Assembly (NCBI GenBank): GCA_035552595.1
Contig: DASZKZ010000077.1
Coordinates: 1-34,706 of the forward strand
Direction of reading: 5' to 3'
From: Aeolococcus sp035552595
GTDB taxonomy: Bacteria; Chloroflexota; Dormibacteria; Aeolococcales; Aeolococcaceae
Length of the DNA stretch: 34,706 nt
Shown here piece after piece: positions 15,793 to 23,352 of the stretch. The position numbers and the translations under genes are program-made. Within the stretch, counting starts at the first letter, position 1. Each line of letters begins with the position of its first letter. Under the pieces are notes generated by a model. The model saw only the letters and a list, made by a program, of their open reading frames with translations. It made no database searches and was not told the DNA's origin.

Positions 15793-16814
15793 CCGCCAGG
15801 GGGAGCCACTGCCGTCGCCACCAGGGTGGCGCTCGGCTGCGTCGCCAGCACCGTGTTCACGGTGAAGCCCGCCGCCTCGAGCATGGCCTGAACCTCGCTC
15901 TCCGTCCTCTCCCGGCCGCCGTACAGCACATGCATGTTCACGTCATAGAAGAAAGCGACGCGCGCGTCTGGATCGTCGATGGCACGGTCGGGCAGGACGG
16001 TGTCGATGACCAGCAGCTGAGCCCCCGGGCGCATGGCGCGCCGGCAGGCAGCGAGGATCGTCCGGGCAGCATCGTCAGGCCAGTCGTGGAGGATGAGCCG
16101 AAGCAGGTAGACGTCGGCGCCCGCCGGCACGGACTCGAAGAAGCTTCCCGCCACCAGGTTGCACCGGTCCGCAACACCGTGGGCTTCGAGGTACTGGCGG
16201 GCCCCGGACAGCCCGGCCTCGAGATCGCACACAGTGCCGCGAGCGCGCGGGTTGGCTCGCAGGATGCCGGCAAGAAGTGCTCCATTGCCGCCGCCCACGT
16301 CGACGACATGCGCGGCGGCTGAGAAGTCGAATTGGCGGAGCAGCTGGGGAAGGAAGGTCTCGGTTTGGGTGGCCATGAAGGAGTTGAAGCGGGCGGCGAC
16401 CACGGGGTCGTCTCGCATCTCCTCCCAGGACGACCGCCCGTTGACCAGATCGAAAGGGATGCCCTCGCCTCGGATGCCACGGGGCAGCGCTCCCCAGGCG
16501 TTCCACCAGCTCGCCTCGCCCAGCCCGATGGCGGTGCTGCGGAGGCTCCCCAGGACACCGGCGCGCAGCAGATCGCCCATCTCGGTGTTGGCGAAGCGCC
16601 CGTCGGCCGCCTCGGTCACAACTCCGAGCGCTGCCAGCAGGCGCAGCAGCCGGTGCAGCATGGCCGCGTCCACCGTCACCGCAGCTGCCGCGTCGGCGGA
16701 CGAGATCGGCCCGGCGGCGAGGACGTCGCAGATGCCCAGCTCAGCCGCGGCCCGGATGGCCTGGGTGGCGCGGTAGCCGAGGATCATGTGGTACAGCCGC
16801 TGGCGAGGTTCCAT
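15789..16814 (-). CDS. SAM-dependent O-methyltransferase (plant COMT / PF00891 type)
   Basis: A 341-residue protein built like the bacterial and plant O-methyltransferases that act on hydroxylated aromatic or polyketide substrates. The N-terminal winged-helix dimerisation domain (about 10-85, with RLLRLLAALGVVTEAADGRFANTEMGDLL) precedes the Rossmann domain with SAM motif VVDVGGGNGALLAGIL (170-185), a conserved acidic residue in GTVCDLEA and the catalytic-base motif LHDWPDDAA (His243). ATG at 16814 gives the normal start. No polyketide or antibiotic genes surround it, so the substrate is unknown. It is divergent from DegV with only 37 bp between start codons. Confidence 0.88.
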   Translation of the reverse strand: MEPRQRLYHMILGYRATQAIRAAAELGICDVLAAGPISSADAAAAVTVDAAMLHRLLRLLAALGVVTEAADGRFANTEMGDLLRAGVLGSLRSTAIGLGEASWWNAWGALPRGIRGEGIPFDLVNGRSSWEEMRDDPVVAARFNSFMATQTETFLPQLLRQFDFSAAAHVVDVGGGNGALLAGILRANPRARGTVCDLEAGLSGARQYLEAHGVADRCNLVAGSFFESVPAGADVYLLRLILHDWPDDAARTILAACRRAMRPGAQLLVIDTVLPDRAIDDPDARVAFFYDVNMHVLYGGRERTESEVQAMLEAAGFTVNTVLATQPSATLVATAVAPPGG

Positions 16815-16821
16815 GGCGGGG

Positions 16822-16844
16822 ATTATCAGATCGGGAGCTAACCT
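16822..16844. promoter_or_regulatory. Divergent -10 elements between the methyltransferase and DegV genes
   Basis: GATAAT on the minus strand (16827-16822) lies 7 nt before the methyltransferase ATG, and TAACCT on the plus strand (16839-16844) lies 7 nt before the degV-like ATG. The 37-bp gap leaves no room for normal leaders, so both messages are probably leaderless and each -35 region must overlap the opposite gene's promoter. Confidence 0.5.
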
Positions 16845-16851
16845 GTAGACG

Positions 16852-17718
16852 ATGACCAAGGTCCACCTCGTCGCCGACAGCACCTGCGACATCTCCGCCG
16901 GTGAGGCGGCCGCGAGGGGGCTGACCGTGGTGCCCCTCAAGGTGATCATCGGCGAGGAGGTGTTCGCCGACGGCCGCGACATCGACGCGGCGACGCTGTA
17001 CTCCCGAATGCGCACCACCACGGTGGTGCCCCGCACCTCACAGCCGACCCCGGCCGAGTTCGAGACGGTGTTCGCCGGCCTCGGCGAGGACGGCGGCGCC
17101 ATCGTCTGCACCACCATCTCGGCAGGCATGAGCGGCACCCACAGCGCGGCTCTCCAAGCCCGCGAGGCCCTGCCCGGCAGGGACATCCGCGTGCTCGACA
17201 CAGGCACCGTGGGCCCGGGGCACCGCCTGGTGGTCAACGCCGTGCTCGGCGCCACAGAGGCAGGCGCCGACGCGGCCGAGATCGAGAAGGTGGTGACAGC
17301 GATGACGTCGACCATGCGCCTGGTGTTCACCGTCGAGAGCCTGGAGTATCTGCGCCGAGGGGGGCGCATCGGCGGGGCTCGCGCCCTGCTCGGCTCGGTC
17401 CTCAACATCAAGCCGATCCTCGAGGTGCGCGATGGCACCGTCGAGCCCCTCGACAGGGTGCGCACCTTCCCGCGCGCGCTCGACCGGCTGGTCGAGGAGG
17501 TGCGCGGCTCGGCGGACCGGTGGGGCGGCAGGGCCAGGGCGATGGTCGCCCACGCCGACCAGCGCGAGGCTGGCCTGGAGGTCGCCCGCCGGGTCGGGGA
17601 GGCCGCCGGTGAGCCCGCCGAGCTCATCGACGTGGGCCCGGTGATCGGCTGCCATGGCGGCCCCGGAGCCATCGGGGTGGCGCTGTATGACAGCCGAGGG
17701 GCAGATCCCCGCCTCTAG
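16852..17718 (+). CDS. DegV family fatty-acid-binding protein
   Basis: This 288-residue protein matches the DegV/FakB family: VHLVADSTCDISAGEAAARGLTVVPL (3-28), RTSQPTPAEFETVFAGL, TISAGMSGTHSAALQAREAL, SLEYLRRGGRIGGARALLGSVLNIKPIL and the C-terminal VGPVIGCHGGPGAIGVALY. Family members bind a fatty acid and, as FakB, present it to the kinase FakA for incorporation into phospholipid. No fakA homologue is in the window. ATG at 16852 has a -10-like TAACCT 7 nt upstream, suggesting leaderless translation. Confidence 0.92.
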   Translation: MTKVHLVADSTCDISAGEAAARGLTVVPLKVIIGEEVFADGRDIDAATLYSRMRTTTVVPRTSQPTPAEFETVFAGLGEDGGAIVCTTISAGMSGTHSAALQAREALPGRDIRVLDTGTVGPGHRLVVNAVLGATEAGADAAEIEKVVTAMTSTMRLVFTVESLEYLRRGGRIGGARALLGSVLNIKPILEVRDGTVEPLDRVRTFPRALDRLVEEVRGSADRWGGRARAMVAHADQREAGLEVARRVGEAAGEPAELIDVGPVIGCHGGPGAIGVALYDSRGADPRL

Positions 17719-17723
17719 CTGCG

Positions 17724-17753
17724 TTGCGTCTTGGTCGGTCAACCAACTAAACT
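17724..17753 (+). promoter_or_regulatory. Promoter with embedded TetR-type operator before the cyclic-nucleotide-binding gene
   Basis: A weak -35 TTGCGT (17724-17729), an 18-bp spacer and TAAACT (17748-17753) form a plausible promoter. The spacer contains TTGGT-CGGTCA-ACCAA (17731-17746), an imperfect inverted repeat. TGGTCGGTCAACCAA differs at only two positions from TGATCGGTCAATCAA at 34058, which lies in the promoter of another TetR gene. An operator between -35 and -10 is typical for TetR-family repression. Confidence 0.5.
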
Positions 17754-17783
17754 GGGCGGCCAGGAAGGCACTGGAGGCAACCG

Positions 17784-18311
17784 ATGAAGACGACTCTCGT
17801 CCGGCGCCGGCCGGGCAGGACCGACCGGTTGGTGGCCGAGACCTCGGACCGGGTCCCGGGCGCAGCCGCCCGCCGCGGCTTCGAGGCGGCTCTGGGCGGC
17901 GCCCCCCTGTTCCAGGGGATGAGCAGCCACGACGTCGCCGCCGCGCTCGCCGAGTTCGACGAGTGCCATTTCCCGGGTGGCTCCCGCATCGTCCTCGAGG
18001 GACTTCGCGGCAGCGATTTCTTCATCATCGTGGGCGGCTCGGCCGCCGTGCTCGTCGACGGCTGGCGGGTCGCCACGCTCGCGGCCGGGGACTTCTTCGG
18101 AGAGATCGCGGTGCTCGGAAGCGGCCTTCGCTCCGCCTCGGTCCGCGCCGAGACGCCGCTGCACTGCCTGGTCCTCCCCAACGGCAAGCTGGAGGCCCTG
18201 CTCCTCGTCCATCCCCGGCTCGGGCTCAACCTGATCCGAATCGTCATCGGCCGCTACCAGGACGTCGCGGGCCGGCGGCAGCCGCCCGCCCGCGAGCTGG
18301 CCAGCGCCTGA
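17784..18311 (+). CDS. Cyclic-nucleotide-binding domain protein without a DNA-binding domain
   Basis: A 175-residue protein with one CRP-like beta-barrel (about residues 38-150). It begins at LFQGMSSHDVAAALAEFDECHFPGGSRIVLEG and includes the phosphate-binding-cassette region GDFFGEIAVLGSGLRSASVRAE, where Gly-Glu and the Arg-Ser-Ala triplet match cAMP-type binding pockets. The chain ends about 25 residues after the barrel, with no helix-turn-helix, so it is not a complete CRP/FNR regulator; it may sense a nucleotide or act through a partner. ATG at 17784 has GGAGG at a 6-nt spacing. It is followed 92 bp later by a TetR gene on the same strand. Confidence 0.82.
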   Translation: MKTTLVRRRPGRTDRLVAETSDRVPGAAARRGFEAALGGAPLFQGMSSHDVAAALAEFDECHFPGGSRIVLEGLRGSDFFIIVGGSAAVLVDGWRVATLAAGDFFGEIAVLGSGLRSASVRAETPLHCLVLPNGKLEALLLVHPRLGLNLIRIVIGRYQDVAGRRQPPARELASA

Positions 18312-18403
18312 AGGTCAGCCGGCGGCGGCTGTCGGCCCGCTGGCACGAGCGCTCCCAGCGACTACGATCGGGCGGGCGTCCAAACGTTGAGGGAGTGCTG
18401 GGA

Positions 18404-19096
18404 GTGCGGGTGCAGGCGGGTGTCACCGAGCCTGGCGAGGAGCCCGGACGGCGCGGCCAGATCATCCGTGCGGCCGGCCGCGTGCTCGGCCGCAGCGGCT
18501 ATTCGGACAGCTCAGTCAAGCAGATCGCGCTCGAGGCGGGCGTGGCCCCGGGCCTGGTCCACTACTACTTCACCTCGAAAGAGGAGCTCCTCGTGGCCGT
18601 GGTCCACGACCTCGAGCGCGAGATGGTCGCCGACTGGCAGTCGGCGGTGGCCGGCATCGACGACCCTCTCGAGCGCATCGTCGCGGCCCTCGATCACACC
18701 GCGGTGCGGGCGACGGAGCATCCGGAGTTCTTCCGGCTCCTCTTCGACCTCTACGTCGTGGGCCTCAACAACCCGGTGATCAGGGCGCGGTGCGCCGAGC
18801 TCTGGACCCATTTCGTCGACGACATCGAGGCCGAGGTGCGCCAAGTGCTGGCCCGGCTGCCCTCATCAGGAGACGTGCCGCCACGCGACCTCGCCGAGGC
18901 CATCGGCGGAGCCATCGACGGGATCGCGCTGGCGGGACTGCTGCGCGAGAGCCGCCCGGTGGCCATCTACGGAGCGCTCAAGGCGATGCTGCTCTCGCTG
19001 GTGGTCACCGCCTACGTCAGCGCGGGGGAGGACCCACCGGTGGCGCGCATGCGCGCGCTCCTGGATCGCGGCCGGCCCGCCGGTCGCGCCGTCTAG
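18404..19096 (+). CDS. TetR family transcriptional regulator
   Basis: About 230 residues. The N-terminal helix-turn-helix reads GQIIRAAGRVLGRSGYSDSSVKQIALEAGVAPGLVHYYFTSKEELL (roughly residues 20-65), with the recognition helix GVAPGLVHYYF. The remainder is a helical ligand-binding and dimerisation domain. Three in-frame GTGs (18395, 18404, 18410) are possible; 18404 places GAGGG 10 nt upstream and is chosen, but the start is uncertain. It may repress the preceding cyclic-nucleotide-binding gene through the operator at 17731; that is inference. Ligand unknown. Confidence 0.85.
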   Translation: MRVQAGVTEPGEEPGRRGQIIRAAGRVLGRSGYSDSSVKQIALEAGVAPGLVHYYFTSKEELLVAVVHDLEREMVADWQSAVAGIDDPLERIVAALDHTAVRATEHPEFFRLLFDLYVVGLNNPVIRARCAELWTHFVDDIEAEVRQVLARLPSSGDVPPRDLAEAIGGAIDGIALAGLLRESRPVAIYGALKAMLLSLVVTAYVSAGEDPPVARMRALLDRGRPAGRAV

Positions 19097-19135
19097 GACA
19101 CCCGCCCGATCCGTCCCGCCTGCGACGATGATCGT

Positions 19136-19498
19136 GTGCCCGGTCACCTCGCCTGTCCCAACAACTGTCCCGAGGGTCGTTTCGAAGCCCTCAACGCGCC
19201 CCTGTTCGTCGACCGCACCGGCCGTTACGCGGGCCACGACGACAGCCGCGCCACCTTCGTCTGCGCCGTCTGCCAGTCGGTGGCGATCGACGTGGCGGCG
19301 GCGGCTGCCGAGATGCACCGTCGCGGCGATGACCTGGCGATCACGCTCATCTGCCCCTCCTGTGGCATGCGTCTGCTCCCGCCCGAGGACGACCCCCTGG
19401 CGGCGTTGATCGAGTGTCCGGCCTGCGAGACCCGCTTCGAGGTCGAGGAGGGGATGTCCCGGCTGCACGGCGGCAGGGACGCCGACCAGGACGACTGA
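19136..19498 (+). CDS. Small zinc-ribbon protein, unknown function
   Basis: A 120-residue protein with cysteines arranged as metal sites: ACPNNC (7-12), FVCAVC (about 43-46), ICPSC (about 72-76) and ECPACETRFEVEEG (about 92-97). The last two CPxC pairs resemble double zinc ribbons that bring RNA polymerase, nucleic acid or protein subunits together. GTG start 39 bp after the TetR gene. Its TGA and the facing oxidoreductase stop sit within the palindrome TGAGCTCA, so the genes converge with two bases between stops. No family name can be given. Confidence 0.6.
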   Translation: MPGHLACPNNCPEGRFEALNAPLFVDRTGRYAGHDDSRATFVCAVCQSVAIDVAAAAAEMHRRGDDLAITLICPSCGMRLLPPEDDPLAALIECPACETRFEVEEGMSRLHGGRDADQDD

Positions 19499-19500
19499 GC

Positions 19501-20928
19501 TCAGCTCTTGCGGAGCGCGCGCAGGGCCGCCTGTGCCGCCCACCATCCGCACATCCCGTGCACCGCACCGCCCGGCGGGGTGGCCGCGCTGCAGATCACG
19601 ATGCCGGGATTGGGGGTGGTGTACGGCGGCATCCGAGCCGTCGGACGGGTGAAGAGCTGGCCCAGGCTGAACGTCCCGGCGTTGATGTCGCCGCCGACGA
19701 GGTTGGCGTCGTAAGCCTCGAGCCCCCCGGTGTCGAGGACGTGGCGCGCGGCGATGACGTCGCGGAAGCCCGGGGCGAAGCGCTCCACCTGTCTCTCGAT
19801 CTCCTCGCTCATGTCGCGCCGCGATCCGTTGGGGACGTGGCAATACGCCCAGGCGGTGTGCCGTCCGCGCGGGGCACGATCGCTGTCGAACAGCGAGGGC
19901 TGGACGAGGATGACGAACGGCCTCTGCGCGTGGCGACCGGCGGCGACGCCGGCCTCGGAAGCGACGATCTCGTCGAATGAGCCGGCCACGTGGACGGTGG
20001 CGGCGGCGGCGCAGCGCGGATCGGCCCAGGGGATGGGTGAGTCGAGCGCCCAGTCGATCTTGTACACCCCGGGTCCGTACCGGTAGCGGAGCAGGCTGCG
20101 CCGATAGCGCGGAGGGAGCGCGTCAGCGCAGATGCGCTCGATGTCGCGCGGCACCAGGTCGAGGAGCCGGACGCGCGCCGCGGGAAGCTCATCGAGAGAG
20201 GTGATCCGCCGCCCCGTCTCGACGGTGCCGCCGAGCTCTACGAGGTGGGCGGCCATCGCCTTGGTGACGTTGCCGGCGCCGCCACGCGCCACCGGCCAGC
20301 CGACGGCGTGGCCCACCATCGCCATCACCAAGCCCATGCTGGCGCTGGCCGGGCTGTTCAGCGCGAGCATGGAGTGCGCCGCCATGCCGGCGAAGAGAGC
20401 ACGCGCGCGGTGACCGCGGAACGCGGTGCGTGCCAGCAGCGCTGCGGGAAGCAGCGCGGGGACCCCGAAGGCCGCGACCAGCAGCGGGTGGCGGGGCACG
20501 CGCAGTGGGCCGAGGAACTGGTCGAGGAGCGGCTCCTCATAGCGCGTGGCCGCGGAGAACAGACGGCGGTACCGCGCCGCGTCGCCGCCCAGACCGGCGG
20601 CGGTGTCGTCGACCGATCGCTCCAGCAGCATGGCCTCCTCGCCGTCCAGCGGGTGCGCCAGCGGCGCCCGCGGATGGATGAGCTCGAGCCCGTACCGGGC
20701 CGCCGGAAAGTCGCGAAAGAAGCGCGATGACGTCGCGAACGGAAGCACCGACGCGCCCATGTCGTGGCGGAATCCGGGCAGGGTCAGCTCCGCCGTGCGG
20801 CAGGCGCCCCCGACCTCGTCGGCGGCCTCGACGACGTGCACCGACATCCCCTGCCGCGCCAGCACGATGGCGGCCGCCAGACCGTTGGGCCCAGCCCCGA
20901 CGACCACGGCGTCGAGACGGGTGGTCAC
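19501..20928 (-). CDS. CrtI-like FAD/NAD(P)-dependent oxidoreductase (phytoene desaturase-related)
   Basis: A 475-residue flavoprotein with dinucleotide motif DAVVVGAGPNGLAAAIVLARQG (about 6-27), then VHVVEAADEVGGACRT, the second FAD-contact motif of the CrtI/amine-oxidase clan, and the C-terminal stretch PNPGIVICSAATPPGGAVHGMCGW (around 440-465), which matches the CrtI/pyridine nucleotide-disulphide-like C-terminal FAD motif. Proteins of this subgroup are often annotated as phytoene dehydrogenases but are widespread without carotenoid genes, and none are nearby, so carotenoid function is not claimed. The GTG start overlaps the stop of the phosphatase gene (GTGA). Confidence 0.82.
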   Translation of the reverse strand: MTTRLDAVVVGAGPNGLAAAIVLARQGMSVHVVEAADEVGGACRTAELTLPGFRHDMGASVLPFATSSRFFRDFPAARYGLELIHPRAPLAHPLDGEEAMLLERSVDDTAAGLGGDAARYRRLFSAATRYEEPLLDQFLGPLRVPRHPLLVAAFGVPALLPAALLARTAFRGHRARALFAGMAAHSMLALNSPASASMGLVMAMVGHAVGWPVARGGAGNVTKAMAAHLVELGGTVETGRRITSLDELPAARVRLLDLVPRDIERICADALPPRYRRSLLRYRYGPGVYKIDWALDSPIPWADPRCAAAATVHVAGSFDEIVASEAGVAAGRHAQRPFVILVQPSLFDSDRAPRGRHTAWAYCHVPNGSRRDMSEEIERQVERFAPGFRDVIAARHVLDTGGLEAYDANLVGGDINAGTFSLGQLFTRPTARMPPYTTPNPGIVICSAATPPGGAVHGMCGWWAAQAALRALRKS

Positions 20929-21689
20929 AACCCCGGCAGCAGGGCCACCGTTGCTCCTATGGGCCCGAAGAGCTCGCCCTCCTCGCGAGGCCAGAAGCGG
21001 GAGAAGCGGCCGTCGAATCCCCAGAGACGCCCGCCATGGCCGACGCTCGGCTGGTCCTCCCAGTGCGGCGTGTGGCCGTGCACCAGCCGAACCGCGCCGA
21101 AGTGCTCGAGGTAGAGGTCGAGGCGGCGGCGCTCCACGAAGGCGCGGCGACCGAACAGGGTTCGCACCGCGGTGAAGACGCCGCCGGGCTCGGCCAGCCA
21201 CTCGCGCGCGGTGGCGTTGACCGCGTCGACGGTGTCACCCAGGCCGGCGTACATGTCGTCGTCGGTGTGCTGCACCAGGGTGCCGTCGTCGAGGAGGATC
21301 AGGAACGGAAGACCGCGCAGCCAGGCCTCGAGCTCGGGGTCCGCGGCAACGGCGTCGAGGTCCGCCCAATCGCCGCGGCGGTGCAGCCACAGCGCCTCGA
21401 GCTCCGCGGGATCGCGAGCCCGCCACGGTTCGGGCGGCTCGACCCCGCGGCGACGCTCCAGCACGGCGAGCAGGAAGAGGTCGTGGTTGCCGAGCACCGA
21501 ACGGCTGTGGCGACGCGCCCTGGCCAGGCGTGCAGCCGCCGCGCCGCCCCCGGCTCCGGGCCTGCCGCCCTGGAAGAAGTCACCGAGAAAGATGGTGTCG
21601 ACCTCGTCCTCCGGGAAGGGCTGGAGCGCCTCCTGGAGGCGTTCCACATCGCCCTGGACGTCGCCGACGACGAGGAGTGGGCGGGCCAT
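20925..21689 (-). CDS. ApaH-like / PPP-family metallophosphatase
   Basis: A 254-residue calcineurin-like phosphoesterase. Metal-binding motifs appear in order: GDVQGDVERL (about 10-19), LGDFFQGG (about 38-45), VLGNHDLFLLAV (about 67-78) and VHGHTPHW near residue 205. GD(I/V)QG and LGNHDLxLLAV are reminiscent of ApaH, the symmetrical diadenosine tetraphosphatase, but the LVNRGP-type segment after the second motif is replaced by FFQGGRPG, so the substrate may differ. ATG at 21689 directly precedes the fold and has TATCCT 6 nt upstream. It is coupled to the CrtI-like gene by a 4-bp overlap and lies 16 bp after argH. Confidence 0.8.
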   Translation of the reverse strand: MARPLLVVGDVQGDVERLQEALQPFPEDEVDTIFLGDFFQGGRPGAGGGAAAARLARARRHSRSVLGNHDLFLLAVLERRRGVEPPEPWRARDPAELEALWLHRRGDWADLDAVAADPELEAWLRGLPFLILLDDGTLVQHTDDDMYAGLGDTVDAVNATAREWLAEPGGVFTAVRTLFGRRAFVERRRLDLYLEHFGAVRLVHGHTPHWEDQPSVGHGGRLWGFDGRFSRFWPREEGELFGPIGATVALLPGL

Positions 21690-21695
21690 GCGACG

Positions 21696-21701
21696 AGGAT
21701 A
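21696..21701 (-). promoter_or_regulatory. -10-like element before the phosphatase gene
   Basis: TATCCT (minus strand) lies 6 nt before the ATG, inside the 16-bp gap after argH. It could uncouple the phosphatase-oxidoreductase pair from arginine control. Confidence 0.4.
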
Positions 21702-21705
21702 CCGG

Positions 21706-23352
21706 TCAGCCGTTGCGCGCCTTCCCCGCTCGCTCGCGACGGCCGCCGTCGCGGGTGGGGCCGCGCCCCGCACGCACGGCCGCTCCCACCTCCTTGGCGG
21801 CGACCGGCTGCCGCGCCAGAACGGTGACCACCCGCCGGGTCTTGGCCACCAGGGTCGCCGACCTCACCAGCTGGCGCGACACCGTGCGCGGCCCGGGGCC
21901 TCCCGGGATCTCGCGGCGGCGCAGCGCGGCGTCCACGTCGAAGAGCTCGACGATGTCGTCGCCGGCCAGGTCGGTCAGCTCCCGCCACTGTTCGACTGCG
22001 AGATCGCGCAGGGTGCGTCCCTCCTCGCCGGTCCGCCGTACCAGGGACCCCACCAGCTCGTGAGCCGCGCGGAAGGGCATGCCGTGCACCACCAGGTACT
22101 CGGCGACGTCGGTGGCCAGGAGCGCGGGATCGGAGGCGGCGGCGCGCATCGCGGCGCGGTCGAAGCGGAGCACGCCGACCACCGCCGTCATCACCCCCAG
22201 CGCCGCCAGGGTGGTGTCGACGGCGCCGAAGAGAGCCACCTTGTCCTCCTGGAGGTCGCGGTTGTAGGCCAGCGGCAGTCCCTTGAGCATGGTGAGCAGG
22301 GCGGCGAGCTCGGCGATCCCCCGGGCGGTGCGGCCACGCACCAGCTCGAGCACGTCGGGGTTCTTCTTCTGGGGCATGAGCGACGAGCCGGTGGCGTACG
22401 CATCCGGGAGCTCGGCGAACCCGTACTCGGTCGACGTCCAGAGCACCACCTCCCCCGCCAATCGAGACAGGTGCACCATGGTCAGCGCACACGCGCCGGT
22501 GAGCTCGACGGCGAAGTCTCGGTCCGCCACTGCGTCGAGGCTGTTGGCGCTGATGCTGGAGAAGCCCAGCTCCTCGGCGACGCCGCGGCGGTCGAGCGGC
22601 AGCGTCGACCCGGCCAGCGCTCCGCTGCCCAAGGGGAGCACGTCGCAGCGGTCGTGCGCGTCCTGAAGGCGACCGATGTCGCGCTGCAGCATCTCCACGT
22701 AGGCGAGCAGATGGTGCGCCAGGGAGATCACCTGGGCGCGCTGGCCGTGGGTGTACCCGGGCATGGGGGTGGTGAGGTGCTGCTGGGCGCGCCGCGCCAG
22801 CGTCTCCTGCAGAGCGGCGATGGCCAGCATCAGCTGGCGGATCACGCGCATGGCGTAGAGGCGCAGGTCGGTGGCCACCTGGTCGTTGCGGCTCCGCCCG
22901 GTATGCAGACGACCCGCCACCTCTCCGGCCAGCTCGAAGAGACGGCGCTCGATCGCCGAGTGGATGTCCTCGTCGCCGCCGGCGATGGCGAACTCGTGGC
23001 GATCGAACTCCCGGCGGATCTCGCGCAGGGCCGTTTCGAGGGCGCGCGCGTCTGCGCCGCTCACCAGGCCCACCCTGCGCAGCATGTGAAGGTGGGCGAG
23101 CGACCCGTCGATGTCCTCCGCATAGAGCCGGCCGTCCACCGCGATGCTCGTGGTGTACTCCTCGACGCGCTTCGAGGTGCGGGTGCCCAGGCGGCCGGAC
23201 CACATCTTCGGCGCCGCCCGGGTCACCGGGTTCGCCGTCTCCGCCGGCGGATCCGCGGGCGCGCGCCGCCGCCGCGATCCGGGGACGGCTGTCGCGGCGA
23301 CCTCGCCGTCGTCGCCCGCACCCGCGCCGACGATGCGGATGCCTCGAGCCAT
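21706..23352 (-). CDS. argH: Argininosuccinate lyase (extended)
   Basis: The last enzyme of arginine synthesis, splitting argininosuccinate to arginine and fumarate. The superfamily signature GSSLMPQKKNPDVLE is clear, as are DEDIHSAIE, LHTGRSRNDQVATDLRLY, TPMPGYTHGQRAQVI and LPLGSGALAGSTLPLDR. From the ATG overlapping the argG stop (TGATG) the protein has 548 residues, well above the usual 460-480. The excess is an Arg/Ala/Pro-rich N-terminus of 49 residues before MWSGRLGTRTSKRVEEYTTS, where the family normally begins, plus a basic C-terminal tail of about 30. The ATG at 23205 (499 residues) is a serious alternative start. Confidence 0.93.
   Translation of the reverse strand: MARGIRIVGAGAGDDGEVAATAVPGSRRRRAPADPPAETANPVTRAAPKMWSGRLGTRTSKRVEEYTTSIAVDGRLYAEDIDGSLAHLHMLRRVGLVSGADARALETALREIRREFDRHEFAIAGGDEDIHSAIERRLFELAGEVAGRLHTGRSRNDQVATDLRLYAMRVIRQLMLAIAALQETLARRAQQHLTTPMPGYTHGQRAQVISLAHHLLAYVEMLQRDIGRLQDAHDRCDVLPLGSGALAGSTLPLDRRGVAEELGFSSISANSLDAVADRDFAVELTGACALTMVHLSRLAGEVVLWTSTEYGFAELPDAYATGSSLMPQKKNPDVLELVRGRTARGIAELAALLTMLKGLPLAYNRDLQEDKVALFGAVDTTLAALGVMTAVVGVLRFDRAAMRAAASDPALLATDVAEYLVVHGMPFRAAHELVGSLVRRTGEEGRTLRDLAVEQWRELTDLAGDDIVELFDVDAALRRREIPGGPGPRTVSRQLVRSATLVAKTRRVVTVLARQPVAAKEVGAAVRAGRGPTRDGGRRERAGKARNG

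Noticed and set aside
19501..20928. Carotenoid biosynthesis assignment for the CrtI-like gene
   Set aside because: No phytoene synthase, cyclase or prenyl-transferase genes are nearby, and this subgroup is commonly misannotated as phytoene desaturase.
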